Assembly (NCBI RefSeq): GCF_001570365.1 | Contig: NZ_BBYK01000041.1 | Location: 87,548 to 151,547, forward strand | Length of the DNA stretch: 64,000 nucleotides | DNA from: Microtetraspora fusca | Lineage (GTDB): Bacteria; Actinomycetota; Actinomycetes; Streptosporangiales; Streptosporangiaceae | Reading direction: 5' to 3' | In this document: positions 52,008 through 60,900 of the stretch, piece after piece | Numbering within the stretch: position 1 is the first letter of the stretch | Layout: every line of letters begins with the position of its first letter | Notes under the pieces: model-generated | What the model was told of the DNA's origin: nothing | The model's input: only the letters and a program-made list of their open reading frames with translations | Databases searched by the model: none | Translations under genes and position numbers: made by a program

Positions 52008-52943
52008 ATGAGCGAAGAGCGCCCGCTTTCGGTGGCGGCCGTCATCTGCACCCGCGGTGACCGTGCCGAGCTCCTGCGGGAGGCGGTGGAGTCGATCGTT
52101 CGCCAGGACTATCCGGGCCGGATCACCGTCATGGTGGTCCACGACCGGGTGGCGCCCGACGAGAGCCTCACCGAGCTGGGCGCGGGCCCCGCGCGCGAGG
52201 TGCGGGTCATGCTCAGCGACCGCCAGGCGGGGCTGCCGGCGAGCCGGAACGCCGGCGTCCTCGCCACCGACTCCGACCTGGTCGGCTTCTGCGACGACGA
52301 CGACGCGTGGCTGCCCGGCAAGCTGTCCGCGCAGGTCGCCGAACTCGAGCGGCGTCCCGACGCGGGCTCCGTCGCCTCCGGTGCCGTGTCCCTCCACGAC
52401 GGCTGGACCAGCGAGTGCGTCTGGGGCAAGCCGGAGATCACCTTCGCCGACCTGCTGCGCTCCCGGGTGAAGGAGGCGCCGCCGTCCTCGTTCCTGATGC
52501 GCCGCGACGTGCTGCTCGGCCCCGTCGGGCTGTTCTCGGAGGAGATCCCCGGCGGCTTCGCCGAGGACTACGAGATGCTGCTGCGCCTGGCCGCGCACGC
52601 CCCCGTGGCGTACGTGCGGCAGGTGGGGGTGCGGATCCGCGTGCACGGCCGCACCTCCCACTTCACCGGGAACTGGGCGGTCATCGCCGAGGCGCTGGAG
52701 TGGTTGCTGCGGGAGTACCCCGACTTCGCCGAGATGCGCCGCGGGCACGCGCGCATCGCCGGGCAGATCGCCCTGTCCAAGGGCATGCTCGGGCAGCGGC
52801 GCGAGGCGCTGCGCTGGGCCTCGCGGGCGTTCCGTGCCAGCCCGCTGGAGGTCCGCTCGTACGTGGCGGCGGCGATGGCGCTGCACGCGGTGAGCCGCTC
52901 GTGGGTGCTCGCCCGGCTGGCGGCCGCCGGGGCCACGAGCTGA
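52008..52943 (+). CDS. Family 2 glycosyltransferase (copy 2)
   Basis: Paralog of the enzyme at 50154 with identical length (311 residues). VAAVICTRGDRAELLREAVESI, DLVGFCDDDDAWLPGKL and GLFSEEIPGGFAEDYEMLLR are shared almost without change; the middle part (about 110-160), which usually contacts the acceptor, and the last 70 residues are more divergent. Together they probably add two different but related residues to the same chain. Followed convergently by an acyltransferase gene after 46 bp. Confidence 0.93.
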   Translation: MSEERPLSVAAVICTRGDRAELLREAVESIVRQDYPGRITVMVVHDRVAPDESLTELGAGPAREVRVMLSDRQAGLPASRNAGVLATDSDLVGFCDDDDAWLPGKLSAQVAELERRPDAGSVASGAVSLHDGWTSECVWGKPEITFADLLRSRVKEAPPSSFLMRRDVLLGPVGLFSEEIPGGFAEDYEMLLRLAAHAPVAYVRQVGVRIRVHGRTSHFTGNWAVIAEALEWLLREYPDFAEMRRGHARIAGQIALSKGMLGQRREALRWASRAFRASPLEVRSYVAAAMALHAVSRSWVLARLAAAGATS

Positions 52944-52989
52944 CCGCGCCGCCACACTTTCGTCTTCCGCCCGACGACCCCATACGGGG

Positions 52990-54108
52990 TCACTCCGCCG
53001 CGCCGCCGTCGCCGCTCGAGCCCGCCGCGGCCCCGCGGCGCAGGTTCCCGTACCGCCGCAGCACCCGGTCGGCGACGCCGTACAGGCGCGGCCGGTCCAG
53101 CACGTACTGCTTCGCCGACCGGACGGGGGAGTGGCGGACCCAGTGCAGCGCGGCCCCGGCGGAGCGGCGGCGCACGCACCCCTCGGACACCAGGTGGCCG
53201 CTCGTGCGCAGGTTCTGCTTGTAGTCGTCGCCCTTGCTGACGCTCCAGTCCATCTGGGTGATGCCGTCCTGCGAGGCGGCCTTCGCCATCAGCAGGTGCT
53301 GGACCAGCCCGGGGGAGTACTTGGAAAACTCCGCGTCGTAGGCGGGGAACCAGCCGGCCAGCAGCGGGCCCGACCGCAGCCCGATGTGCCCGGCGATCGG
53401 CGTGTCCCCGGCGTACAGCATGGTCAGCAGGCCCGTGCAGCCGGGCGCGCGGCCGGCGTGCAGCCGCTCGACCAGCTCGACCACCCACGGCTGCCCGAAC
53501 CGGTCCGGGCGGCCGATGCGGCGGTACTGGCTCGACTTCCACCGCATCAGCGTGCGCAGGTCGCCGATGTCGGCGCTGTGCAGCTCCACCCGCAGCGGCC
53601 CGACGTCGCGGCCGAGCTTGCGCTCGCGGTAGAGGCCCATCTTGAGCGTGCGCGGCGCGTTGGCCTTCACCTTGGCCAGGTAGTCGTCGTATCCGCCGCC
53701 CACGTCGATGAGCACCGACTCCGCCTCGAGCGTGGCGTACGGGGCGAACCACGGCTGGCCGCCGACCAGGAACTCGAACTCCCAGACGGCCAGCCCGCAG
53801 CCGCGCAGCAGGGCCGCGGCGTCGAACTCGGCCCCCGGCCGGTGGACGACGCCCTGGGCCAGCGAGACCCAGCCCGCGATCGGCTTTCCCACCCCCATCG
53901 GATGGCGTTCGAACGGGAAGAAGCCGACCGTGCGGTTCCCCTCGGAGAGCACCCCGACGAAGGCGTCGTCCCGCACCTCGCCGACGGCCATGGTGAATTC
54001 CGGGGAGAGGAACGGGCTGGCCAAATGCGGCTGGGAGTCCTGCATCGACCGCCATTCCGCCTGTTCGCCGGGGCCGAGTTCATTCGGGCGGATGACCGAG
54101 ATCTGCAT
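52990..54108 (-). CDS. CelD/FemAB-like GNAT acyltransferase (copy A)
   Basis: A 372-residue cytoplasmic protein with the twin-GNAT layout of the BioF2/CelD group. Residues MQISVIRPNELGPGEQAEWRS are the family start. N-terminal lobe includes FLSPEFTMAVGEVRDDAFV and VGFFPFERH; C-terminal lobe includes RWKSSQYRRIGRPDRFGQPW and AGHIGLRSGPLLAGWFPAYD. Such proteins transfer acyl groups to sugars or peptides during polysaccharide synthesis. ATG 54108 with AAAGGA upstream; a 73-residue in-frame extension is rejected. Paralog at 55410. Acyl donor and acceptor unknown. Confidence 0.87.
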   Translation of the reverse strand: MQISVIRPNELGPGEQAEWRSMQDSQPHLASPFLSPEFTMAVGEVRDDAFVGVLSEGNRTVGFFPFERHPMGVGKPIAGWVSLAQGVVHRPGAEFDAAALLRGCGLAVWEFEFLVGGQPWFAPYATLEAESVLIDVGGGYDDYLAKVKANAPRTLKMGLYRERKLGRDVGPLRVELHSADIGDLRTLMRWKSSQYRRIGRPDRFGQPWVVELVERLHAGRAPGCTGLLTMLYAGDTPIAGHIGLRSGPLLAGWFPAYDAEFSKYSPGLVQHLLMAKAASQDGITQMDWSVSKGDDYKQNLRTSGHLVSEGCVRRRSAGAALHWVRHSPVRSAKQYVLDRPRLYGVADRVLRRYGNLRRGAAAGSSGDGGAAE

Positions 54109-54140
54109 GAGATCCTTTCGCGGCGGGGGAATGCCCATTC

Positions 54141-54146
54141 TAGGGT
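54141..54146 (+). promoter_or_regulatory. -10 box upstream of the P450 gene
   Basis: TAGGGT ends 6 nt before an ATG at 54153, which starts a nine-codon ORF; the P450 ATG at 54161 is 14 nt from the box. Confidence 0.45.
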
Positions 54147-54152
54147 GACGGA

Positions 54153-54182
54153 ATGCCGCGATGTGGGATCCTTTGGGAGTGA
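54153..54182 (+). CDS. Candidate nine-codon leaderless upstream ORF (MPRCGILWE)
   Basis: This ORF begins where transcription should start and ends with a TGA that overlaps an in-frame P450 start GTG at 54179 (GTGA). Translation of it could deliver ribosomes to that GTG. Positional evidence only. Confidence 0.3.
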   Translation: MPRCGILWE

Positions 54183-55423
54183 AGCTCACCGCTGATCTCG
54201 ACATTGCGAAGCTGGACTTCTGGGAGCGGCCCGTTTCGGAGCGACACGAGGCTTTCGCGTGGCTCAGGGAGCAGGAGCGTCCTTTGTTCTTCGCCCAGCC
54301 CAAGGTTCCGCTGGCGCGCGCGGGCAAGGGTTTCTACGCGCTCGTCCGCCACTCCGACGTGACCGAGGCGAGCAGGAACGGCGCGGTTTTCGCCAACAGC
54401 CCGGCGGTTACCAATCCAGAACCCCCCAAATGGGTGAAATACATCTACGGCGACTCGCTGGAGAACAAGGACGCCCCCGAGCACACCCGGCTGCGGCGGA
54501 TCGTCTCCCGCGCGTTCGCCCCCCGCATGATGGCGCGGCTGGAGGAGCCCATGCGGCGGCGCGCGGAGCAGGCCGTGAGCGTCCTGGCCGCGCACGGTCC
54601 GGGCGACTTCGTCGAGCTGGTCACCCAGGACTACACCACGCACGTTGTCTGCGACCTACTGGGCATCCCGGACGAGGAGCGGCCGCAGGTCCTGCGCTGG
54701 GTCCGCGACACCGTGGAATACCAGGCGGTGCGCAGCGACCCGAAGGGGATGCTGCGGCACGCGCTGAAGAACACCAGGGCCACCTTCGGCCTGCGCAACC
54801 TGGTGATCCGGCTGGGCCGGCAGCGTCGCCGGGACCCCGGCGACGACGTCATCTCGGCCCTGGCCAACGCCGACGTCGAGGGCGAGCGGCTGACCGGCAT
54901 GGAGCTGGGCGCGTTCTTCCTGCTCCTTGTGGTCGCCGGCATCGACACTCCCGGCCACACCATGTCGCACGCCCTCGCGCTGCTGAGCGAGCACCCCGAG
55001 CAGCGCGAGCTGCTGCTCTCGGACTACGACCGCCACATGCCCGGCGCCGTGGACGAGATCGTGCGCTACGCCTCGCCCATCACCCAGCTCCAGCGCACCG
55101 TGACGAAGGAGTACGAGCTGCGCGGGCAGCGGCTCGCCCCCGGCGACAAGGTGGTGCTGTTCTACAACTCCGCCAACCGGGACGAGCGGGTCTTCACCGA
55201 CCCCGACGTCTTCGACATCACCCGCGGCCCCAACCCGCACGTCGCCTTCGGCGGCCCGGGCGCCCACTACTGCCTGGGCGCCCACCTGGCCAAGCGCGAG
55301 CTGACCGTGCTCTTCCAGGAGCTGTTCACCCGCCTGCCGGACATCCGGCTCGCCGGGCCCCCCGAGCCCATGGTGTCCACGTTCAACCACGCCATCCGGC
55401 GGCTGCCCGTCACGTTCTCCTGA
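54161..55423 (+). CDS. Cytochrome P450
   Basis: Heme monooxygenase of 420 residues. Heme-binding loop FGGPGAHYCLGAHLAKREL with proximal Cys371. K-helix ExxR lies in AVDEIVRYASP, I-helix oxygen site is AGIDTPGHT: the acid and first Thr are kept, but the usual second Thr is Pro. Needs ferredoxin and reductase from elsewhere; none is near. Start uncertain: ATG 54161 or GTG 54179, the latter coupled to a short leaderless ORF. It lies in the middle of the glycan locus, divergent from acyltransferase A and overlapping acyltransferase B by 14 bp. It may oxidise a lipid or acyl group, or be unrelated. Confidence 0.93.
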   Translation: MWDPLGVKLTADLDIAKLDFWERPVSERHEAFAWLREQERPLFFAQPKVPLARAGKGFYALVRHSDVTEASRNGAVFANSPAVTNPEPPKWVKYIYGDSLENKDAPEHTRLRRIVSRAFAPRMMARLEEPMRRRAEQAVSVLAAHGPGDFVELVTQDYTTHVVCDLLGIPDEERPQVLRWVRDTVEYQAVRSDPKGMLRHALKNTRATFGLRNLVIRLGRQRRRDPGDDVISALANADVEGERLTGMELGAFFLLLVVAGIDTPGHTMSHALALLSEHPEQRELLLSDYDRHMPGAVDEIVRYASPITQLQRTVTKEYELRGQRLAPGDKVVLFYNSANRDERVFTDPDVFDITRGPNPHVAFGGPGAHYCLGAHLAKRELTVLFQELFTRLPDIRLAGPPEPMVSTFNHAIRRLPVTFS

Positions 55424-56489
55424 GCCGGGCGTAGGTCTTGAGCACCCGGTCCGCGCGGTCGCGCAGGGCGGGGTTGGCCAGCACGGTGTTGCGCAGCGTG
55501 CGCACCGGCGTGCGGGCCAGCCATTGCACGGCCGCGCCCGGGGACGGCCGGGCCACCCGGCCCTCCGCCACCTCCAGGTCGCGGGTCTTGAGCTTCTCCT
55601 TGTAGTCCTTCTCGCCCCGGCCCATGTCGATCAGCGTCAGGCCCGTCTCGGCGAAGTCCCTGGCGATGTCCAGGTGCATGACCATGCCGGGGGAGTAGCG
55701 GGCGTACTCGACGTCGTAGGTGGGGAACCACATGCACAGCCGGGTCCCGGTGCGCAGGCCGAAGTGCCCGGCGATCAGCCGGTCCCCGGCGTACAGCAGT
55801 GACAGGGCGCCGCCGAAGCGGTCGGTGCGGATCGCGTGCAGCCGCTCCACCAGCTCGACGATCCACGGATGCGCGAACCTGTCCATGCGGCCGGTCCTGC
55901 GGTACTGCGCGGACTTCCAGGCGAGCAGCTCGCGCAGCGCGGCGCCGTCGGCGGACTCGGCGACGTGCATGACCTCGCCCACCTCGCGGCCGAGCCGTCC
56001 GCGCTGGTAGCGCGTCATCTTGTGCGTCTTCGGGGAACGCCGCCGCAGCTCGGCGAGGTACGCGTCGAACCCGTCGGCGATGTCGATGGCCGGGGACGGG
56101 AAGCGGGCCGTGTGGTGGGGGAGGAACATCGGCTGCGCCACGGAGAGATGGTCGAACTCCCACGTGGCGAGGCCGGCGGCGCGCAGCAGCCGTCCGGCGT
56201 CGAGATCCAGGCCCTGCGCGTACACCATGCCCTGCAGGTCGGTGAGACCCGCCGCGACCGGGCGGCCGATGCCGAGGCGGTGTTTCTCGAACGGAAAGAA
56301 TCCCGCGATTCCCGAACCGTCGCCGATGACGGCCACGCGCACGTACGGACGGAGGATCCCGACGGTCTGGACGAACTCGGGGGACAGAAAGGGATTGTCC
56401 TGTTCCGGATCCGCGTCCTGGAACTTTCGCCATCGATCGAGTTCCGGTTCGCCGAGATCGCTGGGATGGATCACAGAAATCTGCACCAC
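55410..56489 (-). CDS. CelD/FemAB-like GNAT acyltransferase (copy B)
   Basis: Paralog of the 52990-54108 protein, 359 residues. Shared features: VQISVIHPSDLGEPELDRWRK start, NPFLSPEFVQTVG, GFFPFEKHRLGIGRPVAAGL, AWKSAQYRRTGRMDRFAHPW and AGHFGLRTGTRLCMWFPTYD. The two are diverged enough to have different acceptors. ATG 56489; divergent from the GH39-like copy B across 77 bp. The pairing of one acyltransferase next to each end of the P450 gene and each GH39-like gene suggests an ancient block duplication. Confidence 0.87.
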   Translation of the reverse strand: MVQISVIHPSDLGEPELDRWRKFQDADPEQDNPFLSPEFVQTVGILRPYVRVAVIGDGSGIAGFFPFEKHRLGIGRPVAAGLTDLQGMVYAQGLDLDAGRLLRAAGLATWEFDHLSVAQPMFLPHHTARFPSPAIDIADGFDAYLAELRRRSPKTHKMTRYQRGRLGREVGEVMHVAESADGAALRELLAWKSAQYRRTGRMDRFAHPWIVELVERLHAIRTDRFGGALSLLYAGDRLIAGHFGLRTGTRLCMWFPTYDVEYARYSPGMVMHLDIARDFAETGLTLIDMGRGEKDYKEKLKTRDLEVAEGRVARPSPGAAVQWLARTPVRTLRNTVLANPALRDRADRVLKTYARLRRT

Positions 56490-56553
56490 GCCATAATCTC
56501 GCTTTAAAGCAGATAAGCGACCCCAAACGCCCGCAAGGTCTATCTGGCATCGA

Positions 56554-56559
56554 TATTCT
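56554..56559 (+). promoter_or_regulatory. -10 box, leaderless start of GH39-like copy B
   Basis: TATTCT ends 7 nt before the GTG at 56567. Confidence 0.55.
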
Positions 56560-56566
56560 TTCGCGC

Positions 56567-57967
56567 GTGGGACGGCACTCGACCGGTACGGGATCGCCTC
56601 GTTGGCCGCTCGCGGTCGGCCTCCTCGTGATGACGATCGCCGCGATGGCGGCGATCCTGGGGAGCGCCGCCGCCCGGCGCTCCGGCGGCTCGGGCGGCGC
56701 GACGACGGCGCCGCGCCCGGTCGCCGCGGTGACGCCGCTCTCCTTCGAGGGGTCGGCGGGGCCGCCCGAACGGTGGCCGCGCTGGGGCATGACCCACACG
56801 CAGTACAGCGTGACCGAGGACGAGCCGGCGGCCGCGGAACGCGCGCGAGAGGCGCTGGGCGCCCGGCCCGTCGTGCAGAACCAGCACATCATGGGGTTCG
56901 GGGCGGGCAACCCGGAGCCCGAGCCGGGGGCGTACGACTTCTCCTCGCTGGACGAGCGGGTGCGGCTCATGGCGGAGACCGGGGCGGCCCCGGTCATCAC
57001 ACTCTGCTGCGCCCCCGACTGGATGAAGGGCGGTCGCCCCGGCGAGACCGACTGGAGCCTGCTGGAGATCGCCCCGCGGCGCGAGCACTTCGCCGACTTC
57101 GCCCGGCTGGCCGCCGCCGTGGCCCGGCGCTATCCCGACGTCCGCCACTTCATCGTGTGGAACGAGTTCAAGGGCTTCTGGGACGGCCCGCGCCGGGAGT
57201 GGAACGCCGCCGCCTACACCGAGCTGTACAACCAGGTGTACGACGCGCTCAAGGCGGTCAACCCGGAGATCAAGGTGGGCGGGCCGTACGTGCCGGTGGC
57301 CGGCCGGGCCGGGGACGGGGCCGGCTCCGAGGTCGCCGGTCCCTGGGGCGCGGTGGACCACACGGTGCTCAAGGCGGTGGACTACTGGCTGCGCCACAAG
57401 CGGGGTGCGGACTTCGTGGTCGTCGACGGCGGGGTGACCGGCGAGGACGGCCGGTCCCGGCCGGACGAGTTCGGGGCGCTCGGCAAGTTCGGCGCGATGA
57501 CCAGGTGGCTGCGCGAGCGCTCCGGCCTCCCCGTGTGGTGGGCCGAGTTCTACCCCCTGCCCTGCGCCTCGCTGGAGCCGGGCGGCTCCTGTCCCGCGCT
57601 CGACTGGGACGAGCGGCGCCGTACGGCGGTGACGGCGGCGGCGCTGATCGAGCTGGCCGCGAGCGGCGCGGACACCGCGCTCTACTGGGACACCCACCGG
57701 CCGAAGACCCCCGACTGCCCGCTCTGCCTGTGGTCGGGAGACGACGGCGCCCCGCGGCCCGCTCTGGGGCTGCTGCAGGACTTCGCCCGCTGGTTCCCCG
57801 AAGGGACCGACCCGGTCGCCGTGGACGTCTCGACGCCCCAGGTGCGCGCTCTCGGCGGTGCCGGGCGGACGGTCGTCGTGAACACGACCGACCGCCGCCT
57901 CACCGCCAGGGTGGACGGCCGCGAGCTGACGCTCAAGCCGTACGAGGTGCGCTGGACGGACCGCTGA
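56567..57967 (+). CDS. Secreted GH39-like glycosidase, membrane-anchored (copy B)
   Basis: Paralog of the 48804 protein, 466 residues. One N-terminal hydrophobic helix (LAVGLLVMTIAAMAAILGSAA) without lipobox suggests a signal anchor or uncleaved signal. The barrel keeps MTHTQYSV, NQHIMGFGA, TLCCAPDWMKGG, acid/base Glu200 (FIVWNE) and nucleophile Glu327 (VWWAEFYP). Extra cysteines near 335-345 and 383-387 could form disulfides. The C-terminal beta-domain ends TLKPYEVRW. Leaderless GTG start. Located at the other end of the locus from copy A; likely recognises a related linkage. Confidence 0.85.
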   Translation: MGRHSTGTGSPRWPLAVGLLVMTIAAMAAILGSAAARRSGGSGGATTAPRPVAAVTPLSFEGSAGPPERWPRWGMTHTQYSVTEDEPAAAERAREALGARPVVQNQHIMGFGAGNPEPEPGAYDFSSLDERVRLMAETGAAPVITLCCAPDWMKGGRPGETDWSLLEIAPRREHFADFARLAAAVARRYPDVRHFIVWNEFKGFWDGPRREWNAAAYTELYNQVYDALKAVNPEIKVGGPYVPVAGRAGDGAGSEVAGPWGAVDHTVLKAVDYWLRHKRGADFVVVDGGVTGEDGRSRPDEFGALGKFGAMTRWLRERSGLPVWWAEFYPLPCASLEPGGSCPALDWDERRRTAVTAAALIELAASGADTALYWDTHRPKTPDCPLCLWSGDDGAPRPALGLLQDFARWFPEGTDPVAVDVSTPQVRALGGAGRTVVVNTTDRRLTARVDGRELTLKPYEVRWTDR

Positions 57968-57978
57968 GCGGCTGACCG

Positions 57979-60900
57979 TCAGAGGCCGAGCGTGAGGAAG
58001 CGTTCCACCACGACGGCCAGCGCGATCACCATCAGGACGGCCGCGGCCTGGATGAGACGGCGGCGCGTCCGCGTCCGGGACGACCCGGTCAGCCGCATCG
58101 TCTCGGCCGAGACCAGCGTGCCGGTGTACAGGACGACGGCGGCGACGCCCACGGGCGTCCAGGCGGTGCCGCCGGGCGGGGTCACCGTGAGGTCGGGGGC
58201 CGGGGGGACCGAGCCCGCCGGGGGCCGGCGCAGCGCGTAGACCGCGGCGTCCCGGTTCGCGTACAGGGTGACGAGGTCGGGTGAGGCGGCCATGGCCCTG
58301 CGCATCCGGACGCCCCAGTCGCGGGGGAACCCGTCGCCGAGCGGGTCGGTGACCTCCATCATGGTCTCCTGGCTGCGCGCGGCCAGCAGGAAGGTGCCCG
58401 GCCCCGTCTCGCGCAGCGCCGCCACGATCGGCGCGACGTCCGTGGGATCGACCGGCGGGGAGACGCCCAGCCACTCGATCCGCTCGACGTGCTTCTCGCG
58501 CCACGGGATCACGCTGTAGGCGGTGTCGCCCGTCACCGTGCCGGGCTTCTCCTCGGTCGGGGTCAGCATCAGGACGCGGGCGCTCGGCTCGTCGTGGGCG
58601 TAGATGTAGTCGAGCGCCGCGGCCTCGCCGGAGGTCACCCGCTCGAACTGCTCGTTGCCGTACTTCGCGATGTAGAAGCCACCGGCGAGGGCGACCACGG
58701 TCACGAAGGCGAGCGCCATCGGGAGGCGGGTCCGCAGCCGCACCAGGGCGGAGCGCGCCGGCCGGGTCTCGCGGACCTCGCGCAGCCGCACGCTGTCGGG
58801 CGAGCTGGGGAAGAACGCGTACGCCGCGAGCAGGCAGGCCCCCGGCAGCATGAAGAAGTAGACGCGCAGCCCCATCTCGCCGCCGTAGCTCTGCATGGCC
58901 ATGGCGGACACCGGCAGCACGGTCAGCACCAGGGCGACCCGGTCGATCACCCTGCGCCGCAGCCGGCGCAGCAGGCCGATCCCGGCCAGCAGCGCGAGCG
59001 CGGCGGCGAAGCCGAGCCGCACCTTCAGCACGAGCGCGTGCAGCGGGTCGCCGGTCGAGGCGGCGATCCGGCCGGTGGTGTTGGTGGTCAGGTTGTTCAC
59101 CAGCGACCCGAAGGCGCCGAACATGTCCCCGAGGTGACCCGCCCAGTACGGCGTGGCCAGGTAGCTCACCCAGGCGACGGCCAGCCCGCCGACCAGCCAC
59201 GGCAGCGTGCCCAGCGAGCAGCGCCGTACGATCACCAGGCCGAGGGCGGCGGAGGTCATCATGAACGGGGTGATCTGGTGGCTCGCGGTGGCCGCGGCGC
59301 CGAGCAGGATCAGGACGGCGAACAGCACGATCCGCGTCATCCCGTCCGCGGGGCGGGAGGTGAACTCGCCGGGGTCCGCCGCGTCGAGCAGCCGTGCGAT
59401 CCGGCCGAACACCGTGCGCGGCGGCTTGACCGGCTCGGCGCGCTCCTCCCTGCCGAACCAGGTGACGATGATCGCCAGGAACAGCAGGTACATGAAGTAC
59501 GTGGTGCCCTGCGGCGAGAAGTAGTCCTGGCCGATCCACTGGAGGGTGACGAACAGGATCGCGGCCAGCCACTTGGCCCGCCGGTCGGCGCGCATCCGGC
59601 GCAGGATCAGCAGCAGGGGGACCAGGTAGAGGACGTTCGCGGCGACCGGGTACCAGTTGATGAACTGGCGCAGGTCGTCCATGCCCATCGCGCTGCCGAC
59701 GAAGGCGAACAACGAGAAGAACCCCGGCCAGCTGAAGCGCGCGTCCAGGCCGGGCAGCGTCTCGCCGCTGCGCGCGATGAACTCCACGAACCCCGCGTGC
59801 AGCCAGGCCGTCGGGAACCGCGGCTCGTCGGAGACGAGCGCCGACGCGCCGTGCAGGCAGAAGGTGACGGCGAAGAGCTGCAGGAGCAGCAGGACCGGAC
59901 GGTAGCGGCGCTGCGTCAGCGTCACGAAGAACGACGCGATGAGCAGCGCCAGTCCGCCGAGCGCCACCGGAGGGAGGACGGAGACCAGGCCGAGGCCGTT
60001 CATCCGGTTCGCGTCGACGCCGGTCAGCGAGGTGCGTGGGGCGACCAGCGCGATGACGAAGATCGCGAACCCCTCGATCGCGAGCATCGGCAGCACCCAG
60101 CGTCGCGCCCGCTCCGGCCAGCCCGGCGCGGGGCCGCCGGCGCGGATCGGCACGGCCCGGCCGAGCGAGGAGACGAGGGCGCCGGCGCGGTGGGGGATGG
60201 TGGCCACGGAGACCATCATGCGTGAGACCGGGCCGGCCGGGGCGCGTCCGGGGACGATCAACGCGCCCAGCAGGGAGGGCGTGATCGCGAGCGCCACCGA
60301 GAGCTGCGCGATCAAGAGGGCCGTGCCCACGCCGTTGATCCCGAGGCGGGGGAGCAGCAGGAAGGTGCCGCCGAACGCGAGGGCGCACATCGCGCCCTGG
60401 ACGACGGCGAGCGTCCTGGCGCGGCTGCGCGCCCGCAGCACGCCCAGATAGATCTCGATCACCGCGCGGGGCAGAGCCGCAAGCGCGATGAGCCGCAGCA
60501 GGGTGGTCGCGTGCGCGGCGTGCCCCGGCCCGAACACCGCCATGACGTACGGCGCGAGCACGACGACGGCGAGCACGGCCGGGCCGAGGACCGCCAGCGA
60601 GCGGGCGAGCGCGCGACGGGCGTGCTGGGCGAGCCCGGCCGAGTCGAAGACGCCCTCCACGGTCAGCGAGGAGGCCATCGTGAAGGCCAGCATCTCCAGG
60701 ATGCCGCCCAGCATGCCGGTGCTGTAGTAGTAGTTGTACGTCGTCGCGTCCACGTGGACGCCCACGATCACGGGCAGCAGATACGTGATCGCCAGGATGA
60801 ACGTGGATCCCAGGTAGTCGCCCGCGAGGAACCGTCCGACGGCGTGCAGGGCGGGCGGCGTGCGGTCCGCCGTGTCGCGCGCGTGGCGCGGGACGAGCCT

